Below are positions 1 to 8,898 of a stretch of DNA of 52,644 nt, piece after piece; within the stretch, counting starts at the first letter, position 1; each line of letters starts with the position of its first letter. The DNA comes from JAHEJB01 sp041748175. GTDB taxonomy: Bacteria > Bacteroidota > Rhodothermia > Rhodothermales > Rubricoccaceae. The position numbers were made by a program, and so were the translations under genes. Where the stretch lies: assembly GCA_041748175.1 (NCBI GenBank), contig JBGTDU010000058.1, positions 1 through 52,644 of the forward strand, read 5' to 3'. The notes beneath the pieces are model-generated. The model saw only the letters and a list, made by a program, of their open reading frames with translations. It made no database searches and had not been told where the DNA came from.

Positions 1-54
1 CGCGCCCGCCGCGATGCGCTGGCCGAGCGGCTGGGCCTTGGGCGAGGCGCCTGA
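1..54 (+). CDS. Possible C-terminal tail of a gene cut by the window start
   Basis: Frame 1 is open from the first base and stops with TGA at 52-54, giving a 17-residue tail that ends RLGLGRGA. It is too short to identify or to prove coding. From 55 to 278 I see no gene; the mod gene on the other strand ends at 279. Confidence 0.2.
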   Translation, partial: RARRDALAERLGLGRGA

Positions 55-278
55 GTTCGGATTCAACTGGCGGTTTGAGGTTCCAAAAGTGAAGGCGGAG
101 GCTGGAGGAGCAGCCGAGAATATTCCGTGTCGGTTGCAGGAGTAATTCGCTTCAGACAGTCGATTGCGAAAGGGCCTCCGCGAGCGGGGCCGCAGGAACG
201 GTCGCTGCTGGTTCAAAGACAGAGCTATCCCTCCGTTCGACACTTCAATCGCCATCTTTGGTTGGCCAACCCGGCGCG

Positions 279-3176
279 TTAGTCGACCCGAAACACTTTC
301 ATCACCTCATCGCCCAGGTGGTTGATGACTTTCACGGCGATACGGCCAGATGCTGGAGGATCAAATGGACGCGACGTATCGCTGTAGAGCGAAGCCCACG
401 CGTCCTCGTCTATTTCGGCCCTCAGCGTGGTTTTCAGCGATTTGTACGGGTCGCCGGCCCCAAGGAAGTAGGCCTGACGCACGAAGAAGCTTTCCTCATT
501 GTAATCCGTGTCCACGAACCAGCACGCGATGCCATCGGTGTTGTCGCTGCGGACCTCGCCGGTTGAGGGGTCGAACACGTCCACGCCGTTGATCCGAATC
601 TGCATCTGGCCGTCGTCGGCGTCCAGCCGCTCGATGTCGGGCTCGCCGAAGATCACGAACAGGTTGCCGGAGCCCGTGTTGGCCAGATCGGCGGCCATGT
701 GGAGGTCGGCGTTCATGCGGGCTTTGAGCACGGTTAGCCGGCCGAGCTTCTCGAACTCGCCCGAATGCGCGTCGAACGCGAAGGCGCACGCTATGAGCGC
801 GTCGAGGTTGGCGTCGGCTGCTTCGCGGGCGGCGGCCACGATGTCCGGCCGGGTTACGCTTCCGAATTCCGGGCCGATGAAGATGCCCGCACGTTTCCGA
901 TCGCCGGTGGCGCTTTCGACGTAGTCGCCCACGGCGCAGATGTACTCGCCGGGCCAGACGGTGATGGGCTCAAAGGTGATGCGGTCCTCCTTGTGCGCCT
1001 GCTGCACCCCTGCCTTGCGCAGTGCTTCGAGGATCAGCGAGGGGAAGTCCTGCCCGCCGATGCCTTTTCGTGTCTCGGCGACGAGGTCCATCACGTCCCC
1101 GTTTTCGTCTACGCCGAGCATGCGGTGCGGCGAAATGCTCTCGACGGTGAATGGCCCGGCCACGCGCACTTTGGATCTGTCCTCGTACGGTTTGTCGTAG
1201 AGGTACTCGAAATCGGCGTTGGCAGCGATGGACGCGTCGATCTCCTTCTGCCGGGCGATGCGCAGGTCCCACCATTGCTTGTGCAACGCGATCAGCTTTT
1301 CATCCTCCCACACGTCAACCGGATGCTCCGGCAGGTCCTTGAGCGTATAGGTCCGGCCCATGATCTTGTTAATCAGGCCAACCGCCTTCTGCCTCGTCGT
1401 CTCTGTAGTGACCCTCTGAAACCGCTCGTGCTGTTTTTGCGCCTTTTCCGGCCACGGCGTGCCCGACTCGCGCGGCATCTGCCATTCTTCAAGTTCCACC
1501 CCTGCCTCGGCGTTGATGGCTCCCCTCAGCGGCTCCATCTGTTCCTGAAACCGCTCCCAGATCACGTCGATCTCGGCGTTGTTCGCGATGTCCCGCAGCA
1601 TGATGTGCGGTACGCGCTCGTAAACGAAGCCCTGCCGGACGTTGCCGGTCGTCGGCGCACTGCTCGGGGTTTTGCCGGTGATCTCGGCCTCTTTGATCTG
1701 CCCCTCAGGACTGTCCTTCAGGAAGTAGAACGGGTACCGTGCGCCCATGACGCGGGCGCGGGCCAGTGCCAGGGCCACACGGGACGTATCCACCGTGATC
1801 CAGCGGCGGCCCCATTGCTCGGCAACCGTGGCCGTGGTGCCTGAACCGCACGTGGGGTCTAGGACAAGGTCACCGGGGTCGGTGGCCATCAGGAGACAAT
1901 TTTGCACCGCCGCTGGTGCTGTTTGGACAACGTACATAAGCCCTGTGCCAATCTGCATCGACTCCCATCGGTCGGTCAGCGGTATAACAGGAAAGTCATC
2001 GACGAAACGCAAAGAGTTAAGGCGCTTCCCGGTCGAGATGATTCGGCCCGCGCGGCTGAGGCTTCTCAAACCGCTCTCGTTCGTCTTCCAACGCTGGATG
2101 TACTCACATCCTTGAAAGGTGAAACCAAACCGTGGATTGGCCGACTCCAAAGCGATCGTTCTGGAGCGTTGTCCGCCACCCTCGACGTTGCCTGTTAGGC
2201 GCTCCTCCGGCGTCAGCCGTCTACTGCTTCCGTCAATCTCGGTTACGGAGTCATACCGTTCGAGTGAGGTGTCTCCCGGCTCGCGCGGCAGAAATAACTG
2301 TCGAATCTTGACTTTCTGAACGTCTTTACTATACCAAGCAATGAAGTCCAGGGTCTGGACTAGCCCCTTTGAAATGAGGCCACCGGTCTTCTGAAGTGTG
2401 ATGAGGCAAATGAAATTCTCCTCCCCGAACACCTCATCCATCATCGCCCGGACGCGGTGGACGTTTTCGTCGCCGATCTGAACGAAGATGGAGCCGGAGT
2501 CCGTGAGCAGGTCGCGGCAGACGGTGAGGCGGTCGCGGAGGTAGGTGAGGTAGCTATGTATGCCGTCCCGCCACGTATCGCGGAAGGCCTTCACCTGCTC
2601 GGGCTCGCGGGTGATGTGCTCGGCCTTGCCGTCTTTCACGTCGCGGCTGGTGGTGGACCACTGGAAGTTGGAGTTGAACTTGATGCCGTAGGGCGGGTCC
2701 AGATAAATGCACTGCACCTTGCCGCGCAATCCTTCGCGCTCGGCCAGCGAGGCCATCACCTGCAAGGAGTCGCCCAGGATCATGCGGTTGGTCCAGTTGG
2801 CGTCGTGCTCGTAGAACTCGGTGCGGGCATCGCCTTCGGGCACGCCGTTGAAATCGGCAAAGAGATCGGGGTGCTCGTATTCGTCCTCGCGCGCTTCCGT
2901 CTGCCGCATCAGGTCGTCTATCAAAACTTTCGGGTGGACCTTCTCCTGGATGTAGAGCGGCGGCGCCTGCACCACGAGGTCGCTCCAGTCCAGCACGTCC
3001 TTCCCGCGCCAGACAAGCTGCGGGTCGAGGTCGGGGTTGCGGCGCTCATACGCCACGGCGATGGGCGCGGCGTCTTCTTCCGGCATCATCGGCTGGTACT
3101 CCGCCGTGGGGATGTACGTCCGCGTCTCGTCGTCGTGCGTGAGGGCTTCGACGTCTTTCACCGTCTTCTTAGCCAT
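279..3176 (-). CDS. mod: Type III restriction-modification system DNA methyltransferase (Mod)
   Basis: Modification subunit that would methylate adenine in the recognition site and supply specificity to the Res partner. The 965-residue protein has DPPY (motif IV) at 160-163, ahead of the AdoMet-binding DPTCGSGTT (motif I) at 440-448. This order is that of beta-class amino-methyltransferases, typical of type III Mod. Residues about 170-430 would hold the variable target-recognition region. The long C-terminal part beyond the usual ~650 residues suits the larger Mod proteins paired with the ~1000-residue Res family seen here. ATG start lies 8 nt after the PIN toxin stop, so it is probably co-transcribed with it and is the last gene of the operon. 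Confidence 0.92.
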   Translation of the reverse strand: MAKKTVKDVEALTHDDETRTYIPTAEYQPMMPEEDAAPIAVAYERRNPDLDPQLVWRGKDVLDWSDLVVQAPPLYIQEKVHPKVLIDDLMRQTEAREDEYEHPDLFADFNGVPEGDARTEFYEHDANWTNRMILGDSLQVMASLAEREGLRGKVQCIYLDPPYGIKFNSNFQWSTTSRDVKDGKAEHITREPEQVKAFRDTWRDGIHSYLTYLRDRLTVCRDLLTDSGSIFVQIGDENVHRVRAMMDEVFGEENFICLITLQKTGGLISKGLVQTLDFIAWYSKDVQKVKIRQLFLPREPGDTSLERYDSVTEIDGSSRRLTPEERLTGNVEGGGQRSRTIALESANPRFGFTFQGCEYIQRWKTNESGLRSLSRAGRIISTGKRLNSLRFVDDFPVIPLTDRWESMQIGTGLMYVVQTAPAAVQNCLLMATDPGDLVLDPTCGSGTTATVAEQWGRRWITVDTSRVALALARARVMGARYPFYFLKDSPEGQIKEAEITGKTPSSAPTTGNVRQGFVYERVPHIMLRDIANNAEIDVIWERFQEQMEPLRGAINAEAGVELEEWQMPRESGTPWPEKAQKQHERFQRVTTETTRQKAVGLINKIMGRTYTLKDLPEHPVDVWEDEKLIALHKQWWDLRIARQKEIDASIAANADFEYLYDKPYEDRSKVRVAGPFTVESISPHRMLGVDENGDVMDLVAETRKGIGGQDFPSLILEALRKAGVQQAHKEDRITFEPITVWPGEYICAVGDYVESATGDRKRAGIFIGPEFGSVTRPDIVAAAREAADANLDALIACAFAFDAHSGEFEKLGRLTVLKARMNADLHMAADLANTGSGNLFVIFGEPDIERLDADDGQMQIRINGVDVFDPSTGEVRSDNTDGIACWFVDTDYNEESFFVRQAYFLGAGDPYKSLKTTLRAEIDEDAWASLYSDTSRPFDPPASGRIAVKVINHLGDEVMKVFRVD

Positions 3177-3184
3177 GGCCGGGC

Positions 3185-3607
3185 TCAGCTCCGAAAAGGA
3201 TTTGCGATTGTAAGGCCATCAATCTGTTGGCCGTCCTGAAGGTCTTCGGTCAAGAGCCGATCGCAGCCCGCTTCGAGCGCGGCAGCAACGACGAGGCTGT
3301 CGTAGAAGCCGAAACGGTAGCGGGTCTGCACATGCAGGGCGCTGGTGTAGAGCGCCGGGCTCGGATCGACACGCCACATCGGCGCGAGCACATGGTCGAG
3401 AAATCGTTGCGCGTCGTCGGGCGTGAGCGGTGCGGCCAGTTTCCGGGTAAGCACGTTCAGCGTTTCCTGTACCACCTGATAGCTGATCAGGGATTGTCCG
3501 CCCGCAAGCGCCTCATGGATCAACTGCTCGGCCGTCGCGCGTTTCTGGTCGTCGGTTTCGTCGAAGAGATAGATGAATACATTGGAATCGAGAAAGTCAA
3601 CGCTCAT
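3185..3607 (-). CDS. PIN-domain toxin (VapC-like ribonuclease)
   Basis: A 140-residue PIN domain, the metal-dependent RNase fold of VapC toxins. Acidic residues sit where expected: D7 in LDSNV, E48 in QETL, D103 in FYDSLVVAAA and D122 in LTEDLQDG. The start overlaps the end of the antitoxin gene by 11 nt, the usual antitoxin-first arrangement. RNA cleavage is family knowledge; the target is unknown. The unusual point is position: the pair sits between res and mod of a type III system. It could act as a stand-alone addiction module or help keep the island. Confidence 0.85.
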   Translation of the reverse strand: MSVDFLDSNVFIYLFDETDDQKRATAEQLIHEALAGGQSLISYQVVQETLNVLTRKLAAPLTPDDAQRFLDHVLAPMWRVDPSPALYTSALHVQTRYRFGFYDSLVVAAALEAGCDRLLTEDLQDGQQIDGLTIANPFRS

Positions 3608-3821
3608 TCATTTCATCTCGGCTAAACGTACGGCCACCAGTCCGGGCGTATTGCTGGGCGTCTCGAATTACGCCGGCCGCCTCGGCGGGGCTTCGATCCT
3701 TCCGGGCATAGATAGCGAGCCAGCGGCGGAAGAGTTCGTTGAGGGATGTCCGCTCCCGGCGTGCCCGTGCGCGGGCGGAAGCCAGAAGCCGTTCATCCGC
3801 TTTGAGTGTGATGCTTTTCAT
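3597..3821 (-). CDS. Ribbon-helix-helix-type antitoxin of the PIN toxin
   Basis: A 74-residue protein starting MKSITLKADERLLASARARA, a short beta strand followed by an Arg/Ala-rich helix and LNELFRRWLAIYARK, the pattern of ribbon-helix-helix antitoxins. The C-terminal half (about 45-74) would be the flexible toxin-binding tail. It overlaps the downstream PIN gene by 11 nt. Such antitoxins usually repress their own operon; the 56-nt gap after res could hold a local promoter, but I see no clear consensus. Assignment rests on size, fold pattern and partner gene. Confidence 0.8.
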   Translation of the reverse strand: MKSITLKADERLLASARARARRERTSLNELFRRWLAIYARKDRSPAEAAGVIRDAQQYARTGGRTFSRDEMNER

Positions 3822-3877
3822 CGCGTTGAATATGGCAACATTCGAGTAGAGGTCGCAAGTTTACGTCCGGCTCGTGA

Positions 3878-6800
3878 TCATTGTTCAGGCAGAGGCTCGC
3901 ACCGCTTGCCGACAATCAACTCGTCGAACTTCTTCTTGACGACGGCCTCGAAATCGTCCTGCATACGGAAGACCTCCGTGAACTCGGCAAACGCCCATCG
4001 CCCAAACGATCCGAGGTTATTGACACCCGGCACCCAGCGGGTTTCCATCGTGTCTTTCTTCACCTTGGCGTCTTCGCCCCTGTACCCCTTGATCTCGACG
4101 ACCAGGTTCAGCGAGTCGTCTCGGCCGTCCACCACCTGCACGATGAAATCGGGGCGGTAGGCACGCTTTTCCCCAACCAGCGTGTACGGGACCTCAAAAC
4201 CGAGGCTGTGAATCTTGGCGTAGCTGATAACACGGGGATGCGTTTCTGCAACGCGACAAAACTCGGCCTCCCAATCGCCGTCGTAAACGACGTAGTTGAC
4301 GTGACACTTTCGGGAGTCTGTTTGCCAGAGTTCGGTTTTGGTCGTGTGAAAGTTGACAAACCGTGTCGAGCCGGTCGGCGTGAACGGGTCAATCAAAGCC
4401 TTGACGCGGCTCTCGCCTGCGTGGGCGCGCGTGATGGCGCGGGTGATTCGCTCGCATGCTTCGTCGGCGAGCACCTGAATCATGATTTGCGCTGGGTACG
4501 TGTTGCCGGAGCAGATGAGGCACTCGTCGAGCCAACGACTCGCTATTTCTTTTAGTTGGCCGAACAGGTGGAGCGGCGGCGGCTTGTCGGGTTCACGCCA
4601 GTGCGTTTCGAGCAAACGCCTGGTAAGATGAAATGGCAGTGATGAGCGGCGAACGTCCCCGAGATGCTCGACGCTTAGATCGGCTGTTTCTCCAATGATT
4701 GCCGCCTGTTGTATCAGCGTTGGGCCTACGACCGCCGGCGTCAGATCGAATCGGGAATCCTCTGTGAACGTGGCCGAGAGGCGTTCTTCCGGCAGTTCTA
4801 CGCGATATCCGTCCACCCGCGGAAATTTGATTTCAAGGGCATCGCGCTCCGGGCTCACCGCATGAACATGCGTTTTCGGCTTCGGTGGTTTCGGAGGGGC
4901 GATTACCGGAGCGGCCGCAAAATCGAAGGGGATGCCGAGCACGTCGGCGTACTCCGCATCGAAACGCCCGCCTTCGTTCAGGTCGTACGACTGCCGGCGA
5001 AGGGCCCGCCCGACAACCTGCTCGCACAGAAGCTGTGTGCCAAAGGCGCGAACCCCCAGCACATGGGTAACCGTGTTGGCATCCCACCCTTCCGTGAGCA
5101 TAGAAACGGAAACGACACACCGAATCTGCTCACCGAGCTTCCCCTTCCGTCCAACCGTGTTCATGACCTCGCGGAGGAGTTCTTCGTCCGAAATGGTCTC
5201 GGCAGCTTTCTGATCGCCTGTCCGAATCCGTATCTCGTGTCGGAACCGCTCTATCTCGTCGTCGGCCATCTCCCGAAATTCCTTGTCGAGCGCCTCTCCA
5301 GACTCCAATTGCATGCTGTCGATCAGGAGGGTGTTGGGTCGAGCGAAAGGCTTGCCGTGGTCGTCGTAGTTGCGGAAGAGTTTAAGGTGTCCTCTGTGTT
5401 CGAGCTTTACCGAGCCATCCTCCTGCTGACGCTCAAAGCCCGCGATGAACTCGTAGACTAATTTTGAGATAGACGTGTTCTGGCAGACGACGATGAAACA
5501 AGGGGGCACGCCAACTTTCGCCTTCTCCCACGCTGTGTACGTTTTTTCGTAGTGGCCGTAAAGGGCTTGCAAGGCCGTTTGGAGGAGCGTTGGCAGGCTG
5601 AGCGGGTCGAGATCTTTCGTGGTTCGCCGGCCTGCTACAGGAAGTTTGGGACCGGGCGCTTTCTTCAGGTTCTCCCACAGGTCGCGCAGCAGGGGCATCT
5701 CGGCACCCGGCACGTTGTCGGCCACAGGTACGCGCGGCAGCTTCACGATGCCACACTCGATGGCGTCCATCAGTGAGAAGTCGCTCATGGTCCACGGAAA
5801 CAACGTGCCCTCTGCATACCCAGATCCCTGAAGGAAAAAGGGCGTTGCCGAAAGATCGAATACTCGAGCAACGCCAATCCGATCAGCTGCCGCTTCGACA
5901 CCTGAGATCCAAAGACGCGCTGCCTCTGTGTTCTCCTTCGCTTCCTTCTTTTCGTCGCCTTTCAGGTCTCCCTCCAACACGTCGCCCGGTTTCTCACGGT
6001 AGCAGTGATGCGCCTCATCGTTGAGAACAGCTATCCGCTTCATGCTTATGAGCTCTGGCATGACGCGCTGGAGCATTTGGCCTTCCGTCTCGCGTGTATT
6101 CAGCGGCTCGCCGCGGCCCTGCAGCATGGCCCGTGTTCCTGAAGCCACATCCCACTTTTCACGCTGCTTGAACGCGTGGTAGTTCGTAATCACAATCTTC
6201 GCTCGCCGGACATCGTCCATCATGTCAGGCGGCACGAGTTCTCGATTCAGGTAATAGCTATCGGGGTGATTGGGTTGAAGGACACGGAGGCGGTCCTTGA
6301 TTGTTATGCCGGGCGTGATGACAAGAAACCCACGCGTAAACGACGACTTCCTTGGGTTTCGGATGGCGTTGACGGTTTGCCAGGCAATGATCATGGCCAT
6401 CACCGTCGTCTTGCCTGCGCCCGTTGCCATCTTCAGCGCGAGGCGATCCAGCCCGGGGTTGGCTTCCGCGTTAGCCCATTCGAGCTTTTCTAGCATCAAC
6501 TTGCCGTCCGTACCGGCTTGGGGAGCGACTTCTGTTAACCAGATGGCAGTTTCGACAGCCTCTATTTGACAGAAGAACGGCCGAAGATTGGCGAACTCGT
6601 GGTACCGCCAATGCTGAAGCAATCGAGCGGTCTCCGCGGTGACCTTCCAGTTACCGGGGTCGGGTAGCTTCCGCCACTCGTCAACCAGCTTTCGAAGTTG
6701 ATTGATGTTGGATGTAGTCTCGTATTTCTGTGTCTCGGTTGAGAGACCGTGCCCTTCGTCGAAAACGAGCTCGCTCTGTCCCTTTCCGCGGCGCTTCTTC

Positions 6801-6949
6801 GGCTTTGGTATCGGCGTGATGAAGTCGGCCTGCCTTCTTTTATCAACGACATGCTCCGTCGGCTGCCCATGCTCGTCAAGTTCCCAGTGCAGTTCCGGGT
6901 ACTCGTAGGGTGAGTTCAATACAGGCTGTTCGAAGAAGTGATTGCTCAC
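3878..6949 (-). CDS. res: Type III restriction enzyme, helicase/nuclease subunit (Res)
   Basis: Restriction subunit: ATP-driven superfamily 2 motor plus nuclease, cutting DNA when paired with Mod. The 1023-residue protein has Walker A MATGAGKTT at 174-182, DEAH at 311-314, SATP at 368-371 and motif VI QVVGRALRR at 644-652. Near the C-terminus is a PD-(D/E)xK nuclease signature: RPDF with D934, then E952-I-K954. All core motifs look intact. It starts with GTG at 6949; no ATG lies near the conserved N-terminus. It is the first gene of the operon, with the toxin-antitoxin pair and then mod downstream, the reverse of the common mod-res order. Confidence 0.92.
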   Translation of the reverse strand: MSNHFFEQPVLNSPYEYPELHWELDEHGQPTEHVVDKRRQADFITPIPKPKKRRGKGQSELVFDEGHGLSTETQKYETTSNINQLRKLVDEWRKLPDPGNWKVTAETARLLQHWRYHEFANLRPFFCQIEAVETAIWLTEVAPQAGTDGKLMLEKLEWANAEANPGLDRLALKMATGAGKTTVMAMIIAWQTVNAIRNPRKSSFTRGFLVITPGITIKDRLRVLQPNHPDSYYLNRELVPPDMMDDVRRAKIVITNYHAFKQREKWDVASGTRAMLQGRGEPLNTRETEGQMLQRVMPELISMKRIAVLNDEAHHCYREKPGDVLEGDLKGDEKKEAKENTEAARLWISGVEAAADRIGVARVFDLSATPFFLQGSGYAEGTLFPWTMSDFSLMDAIECGIVKLPRVPVADNVPGAEMPLLRDLWENLKKAPGPKLPVAGRRTTKDLDPLSLPTLLQTALQALYGHYEKTYTAWEKAKVGVPPCFIVVCQNTSISKLVYEFIAGFERQQEDGSVKLEHRGHLKLFRNYDDHGKPFARPNTLLIDSMQLESGEALDKEFREMADDEIERFRHEIRIRTGDQKAAETISDEELLREVMNTVGRKGKLGEQIRCVVSVSMLTEGWDANTVTHVLGVRAFGTQLLCEQVVGRALRRQSYDLNEGGRFDAEYADVLGIPFDFAAAPVIAPPKPPKPKTHVHAVSPERDALEIKFPRVDGYRVELPEERLSATFTEDSRFDLTPAVVGPTLIQQAAIIGETADLSVEHLGDVRRSSLPFHLTRRLLETHWREPDKPPPLHLFGQLKEIASRWLDECLICSGNTYPAQIMIQVLADEACERITRAITRAHAGESRVKALIDPFTPTGSTRFVNFHTTKTELWQTDSRKCHVNYVVYDGDWEAEFCRVAETHPRVISYAKIHSLGFEVPYTLVGEKRAYRPDFIVQVVDGRDDSLNLVVEIKGYRGEDAKVKKDTMETRWVPGVNNLGSFGRWAFAEFTEVFRMQDDFEAVVKKKFDELIVGKRCEPLPEQ

Positions 6950-7091
6950 GTGCGCCGTTGAGTGCGATCAGATAAGAATGCGGCGAAGGTAAGGAGACTT
7001 GCGCAAACTGAAGTTCGGCTCGCTAGCCGCTGATACCCACCCCGGATACCATTCCGGAACGCACGGGCGTTCCGGACGTAGCTTGCAACCG

Positions 7092-7532
7092 ATGCTCAAA
7101 ATCCTCCGCACCTACCGCGTCTTCGCTGCGCTCACGGCCTTCGCGCTCGTGGGCAGCGCGTTCGCTCCGCTGTCTGCGGCGTGCGCGATGGATCCGGCAG
7201 AAGTGATGGGTGGCCTTGAGGACAGCAGAGCCCAGCCTTGCCACGAGATGGGTGAGATGGGAATGAATGGCAGCGCGCCCGAGGAGGATGGCGACGCGAT
7301 CAACCTGGCCGGCCCGTCGAATGTCATGACCGGCCTTGCGTGCTGCGAGATCCAGGCCACACCGGCCCCAGAGTCGGCGCGAAAAGTGGTACCGACCGCG
7401 CAGGTCATCGAGCCGTGCCCTGTCGTCGTGGCATCGCCCTTCGCGGAGATCTATCGGACGTTTGCCGCGGACGAGTCGCCGCCGCGAAAACCCGTTGCAC
7501 TGCATCTTCTCTTTGGTTGCTTCCTGACCTGA
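7092..7532 (+). CDS. Small secreted Met/Cys-containing protein at head of Cus cluster
   Basis: A 146-residue protein of unrecognised family. I chose the ATG at 7092 because it opens a signal peptide (MLKILRTYRVFAALTAFALV, cleavage near SAACAM); an upstream TTG at 6999 would add residues unlike a leader. The mature part has a short metal-ligand-like stretch, CHEMGEMGMN, and a later CC pair. It precedes outer-membrane factor, CusB and CusA genes on the same strand with a 67-nt gap. A periplasmic copper-binding or sensing role is inferred from composition and neighbours only. Confidence 0.55.
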   Translation: MLKILRTYRVFAALTAFALVGSAFAPLSAACAMDPAEVMGGLEDSRAQPCHEMGEMGMNGSAPEEDGDAINLAGPSNVMTGLACCEIQATPAPESARKVVPTAQVIEPCPVVVASPFAEIYRTFAADESPPRKPVALHLLFGCFLT

Positions 7533-7599
7533 TCGGACGGATGCCGCGCCGACGCGGCTGTCCCGTTTCCGATCACCGTGGTTTTGTCAGGATGCTTTC

Positions 7600-8898
7600 A
7601 TGCAATCAATTCATCTCCGTGCACCAGGTGCGGCCTTGCTGGCCGTCCTTTTAGCGCAAGCCGCTTCAGCGCAAATGCACGCGCACGAGGCGGCACCCGA
7701 CACGCTCAGGCTCGACACCGTGTTGGGCGGGTTGTTCACGTCTCCCGTTTTGCGCGCGGCCCGGCTCGAAGCAGGCGCACTGTCCGCCAATGCAGGAGCC
7801 TCTGACGCCTGGCCGGATCCGTCAATCGGCGTGGTCGTGCAGCCGTTTCCGATCTACACGGCCCGTGGCGCCCAACGCAGCCAGCTGCGTGTTGAGCAGA
7901 TGCTGCCGTGGCCCGGAACGCTGTCGCGCCGCCGCGACGTAGCCGAGGGCGACGCGCGTATTGCGGAGGCGGAGGTCTCGGTCCGCGCCGCCATGTTGGC
8001 GCTGGAAGCCACGGAGGCCTACATCCAGCTGGCCGAGGTGCAGGCGATCGAATCCATTCTGCGCCGCTACAAGATTCGGCTCGATGCGTTCGCGGAAGCC
8101 GCGGCCGTGCGCTACGAAGTGGGGCGGGGACCGCAGGCGGCGATTCTCCGCCTCCAGCTCGAAGCCGGCGGGCTCGAGGCGCGGCTCCTCCCGTTGGCAT
8201 CGGAGCGCCAGCTGGCTACGTCCACGCTTGCCCGCCTGTTGAACGAGCCGGAGCTTGAACGCAGGCCGGTGGCAATCTTGCCCGTCTCGCTCCCGCACGA
8301 TGCTGATTCGGTCCGGGCGATGGCGCTCCGTCGGCGGCCCGAGGAAGCGGTTCTGGCGGCGAGCATCGTGAAGGCCGAGGCAGAAATCGCCCTCGCCGAG
8401 CACGCCTTCTACCCGGAGATCGGGGCGAACCTCACGTACTTCGATATCGCCGGGGGAGACATTCCGCCCAACGCCGATGGCCGCAATGCGCTGGCCATTG
8501 GATTCACCGTGAAGGTGCCGCTCGACCGGTCCAGCCGCCGCGCCAACGTCGAGGCTGCCCGGCTCCGGGCTTCTCAGATCGCTGCCGAGCGCGAAGCCCT
8601 CGAAACCGCCATTGCCACCAGCGTCGACGCCCACCTGCACCACGCCAAGCACGAGCTCGAAGCCGTCGAACTCTACCGTGATCGCCTGCTGCCCCTGGCC
8701 GAGACGACGGTGGAGTCCACGCTGACGGCCTATACCACCGGGCAGGCCGACTTCCTGACGCTGCTCGACGCCGAGCGCGCCCGTTTCGAGCTTCAGATCG
8801 CCGAGGCCGAGGCCGAGGCGCGCTACCTGACCGCCGCCGCCCGACTCGCGCGCGCATTGGGCCTTTCGTCCATCTATGACCTCCGGTTGTTGCCATGA
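7600..8898 (+). CDS. cusC: TolC-family outer-membrane efflux protein (CusC-like)
   Basis: Outer-membrane channel of a tripartite heavy-metal efflux pump. The 432-residue protein has a signal peptide ending AASAQ, then two related halves rich in long amphipathic Ala/Glu/Arg helices, the outer-membrane efflux protein pattern. Examples are AEGDARIAEAEVSVRAAMLA in the first half and FLTLLDAERARFELQIAEAE in the second. It ends LSSIYDLRLLP. Its stop overlaps the cusB start by 4 nt (ATGA), implying translational coupling. Metal specificity is taken from the downstream CusA. Confidence 0.88.
   Translation: MQSIHLRAPGAALLAVLLAQAASAQMHAHEAAPDTLRLDTVLGGLFTSPVLRAARLEAGALSANAGASDAWPDPSIGVVVQPFPIYTARGAQRSQLRVEQMLPWPGTLSRRRDVAEGDARIAEAEVSVRAAMLALEATEAYIQLAEVQAIESILRRYKIRLDAFAEAAAVRYEVGRGPQAAILRLQLEAGGLEARLLPLASERQLATSTLARLLNEPELERRPVAILPVSLPHDADSVRAMALRRRPEEAVLAASIVKAEAEIALAEHAFYPEIGANLTYFDIAGGDIPPNADGRNALAIGFTVKVPLDRSSRRANVEAARLRASQIAAEREALETAIATSVDAHLHHAKHELEAVELYRDRLLPLAETTVESTLTAYTTGQADFLTLLDAERARFELQIAEAEAEARYLTAAARLARALGLSSIYDLRLLP

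Noticed and set aside
7053..7076. Hairpin tccggaacgc/gcgttccgga as a fifth GTAG-type REP
   Set aside because: GTAG follows the palindrome instead of leading it, so it does not fit the pattern; it may only be a local hairpin upstream of the Cus cluster.
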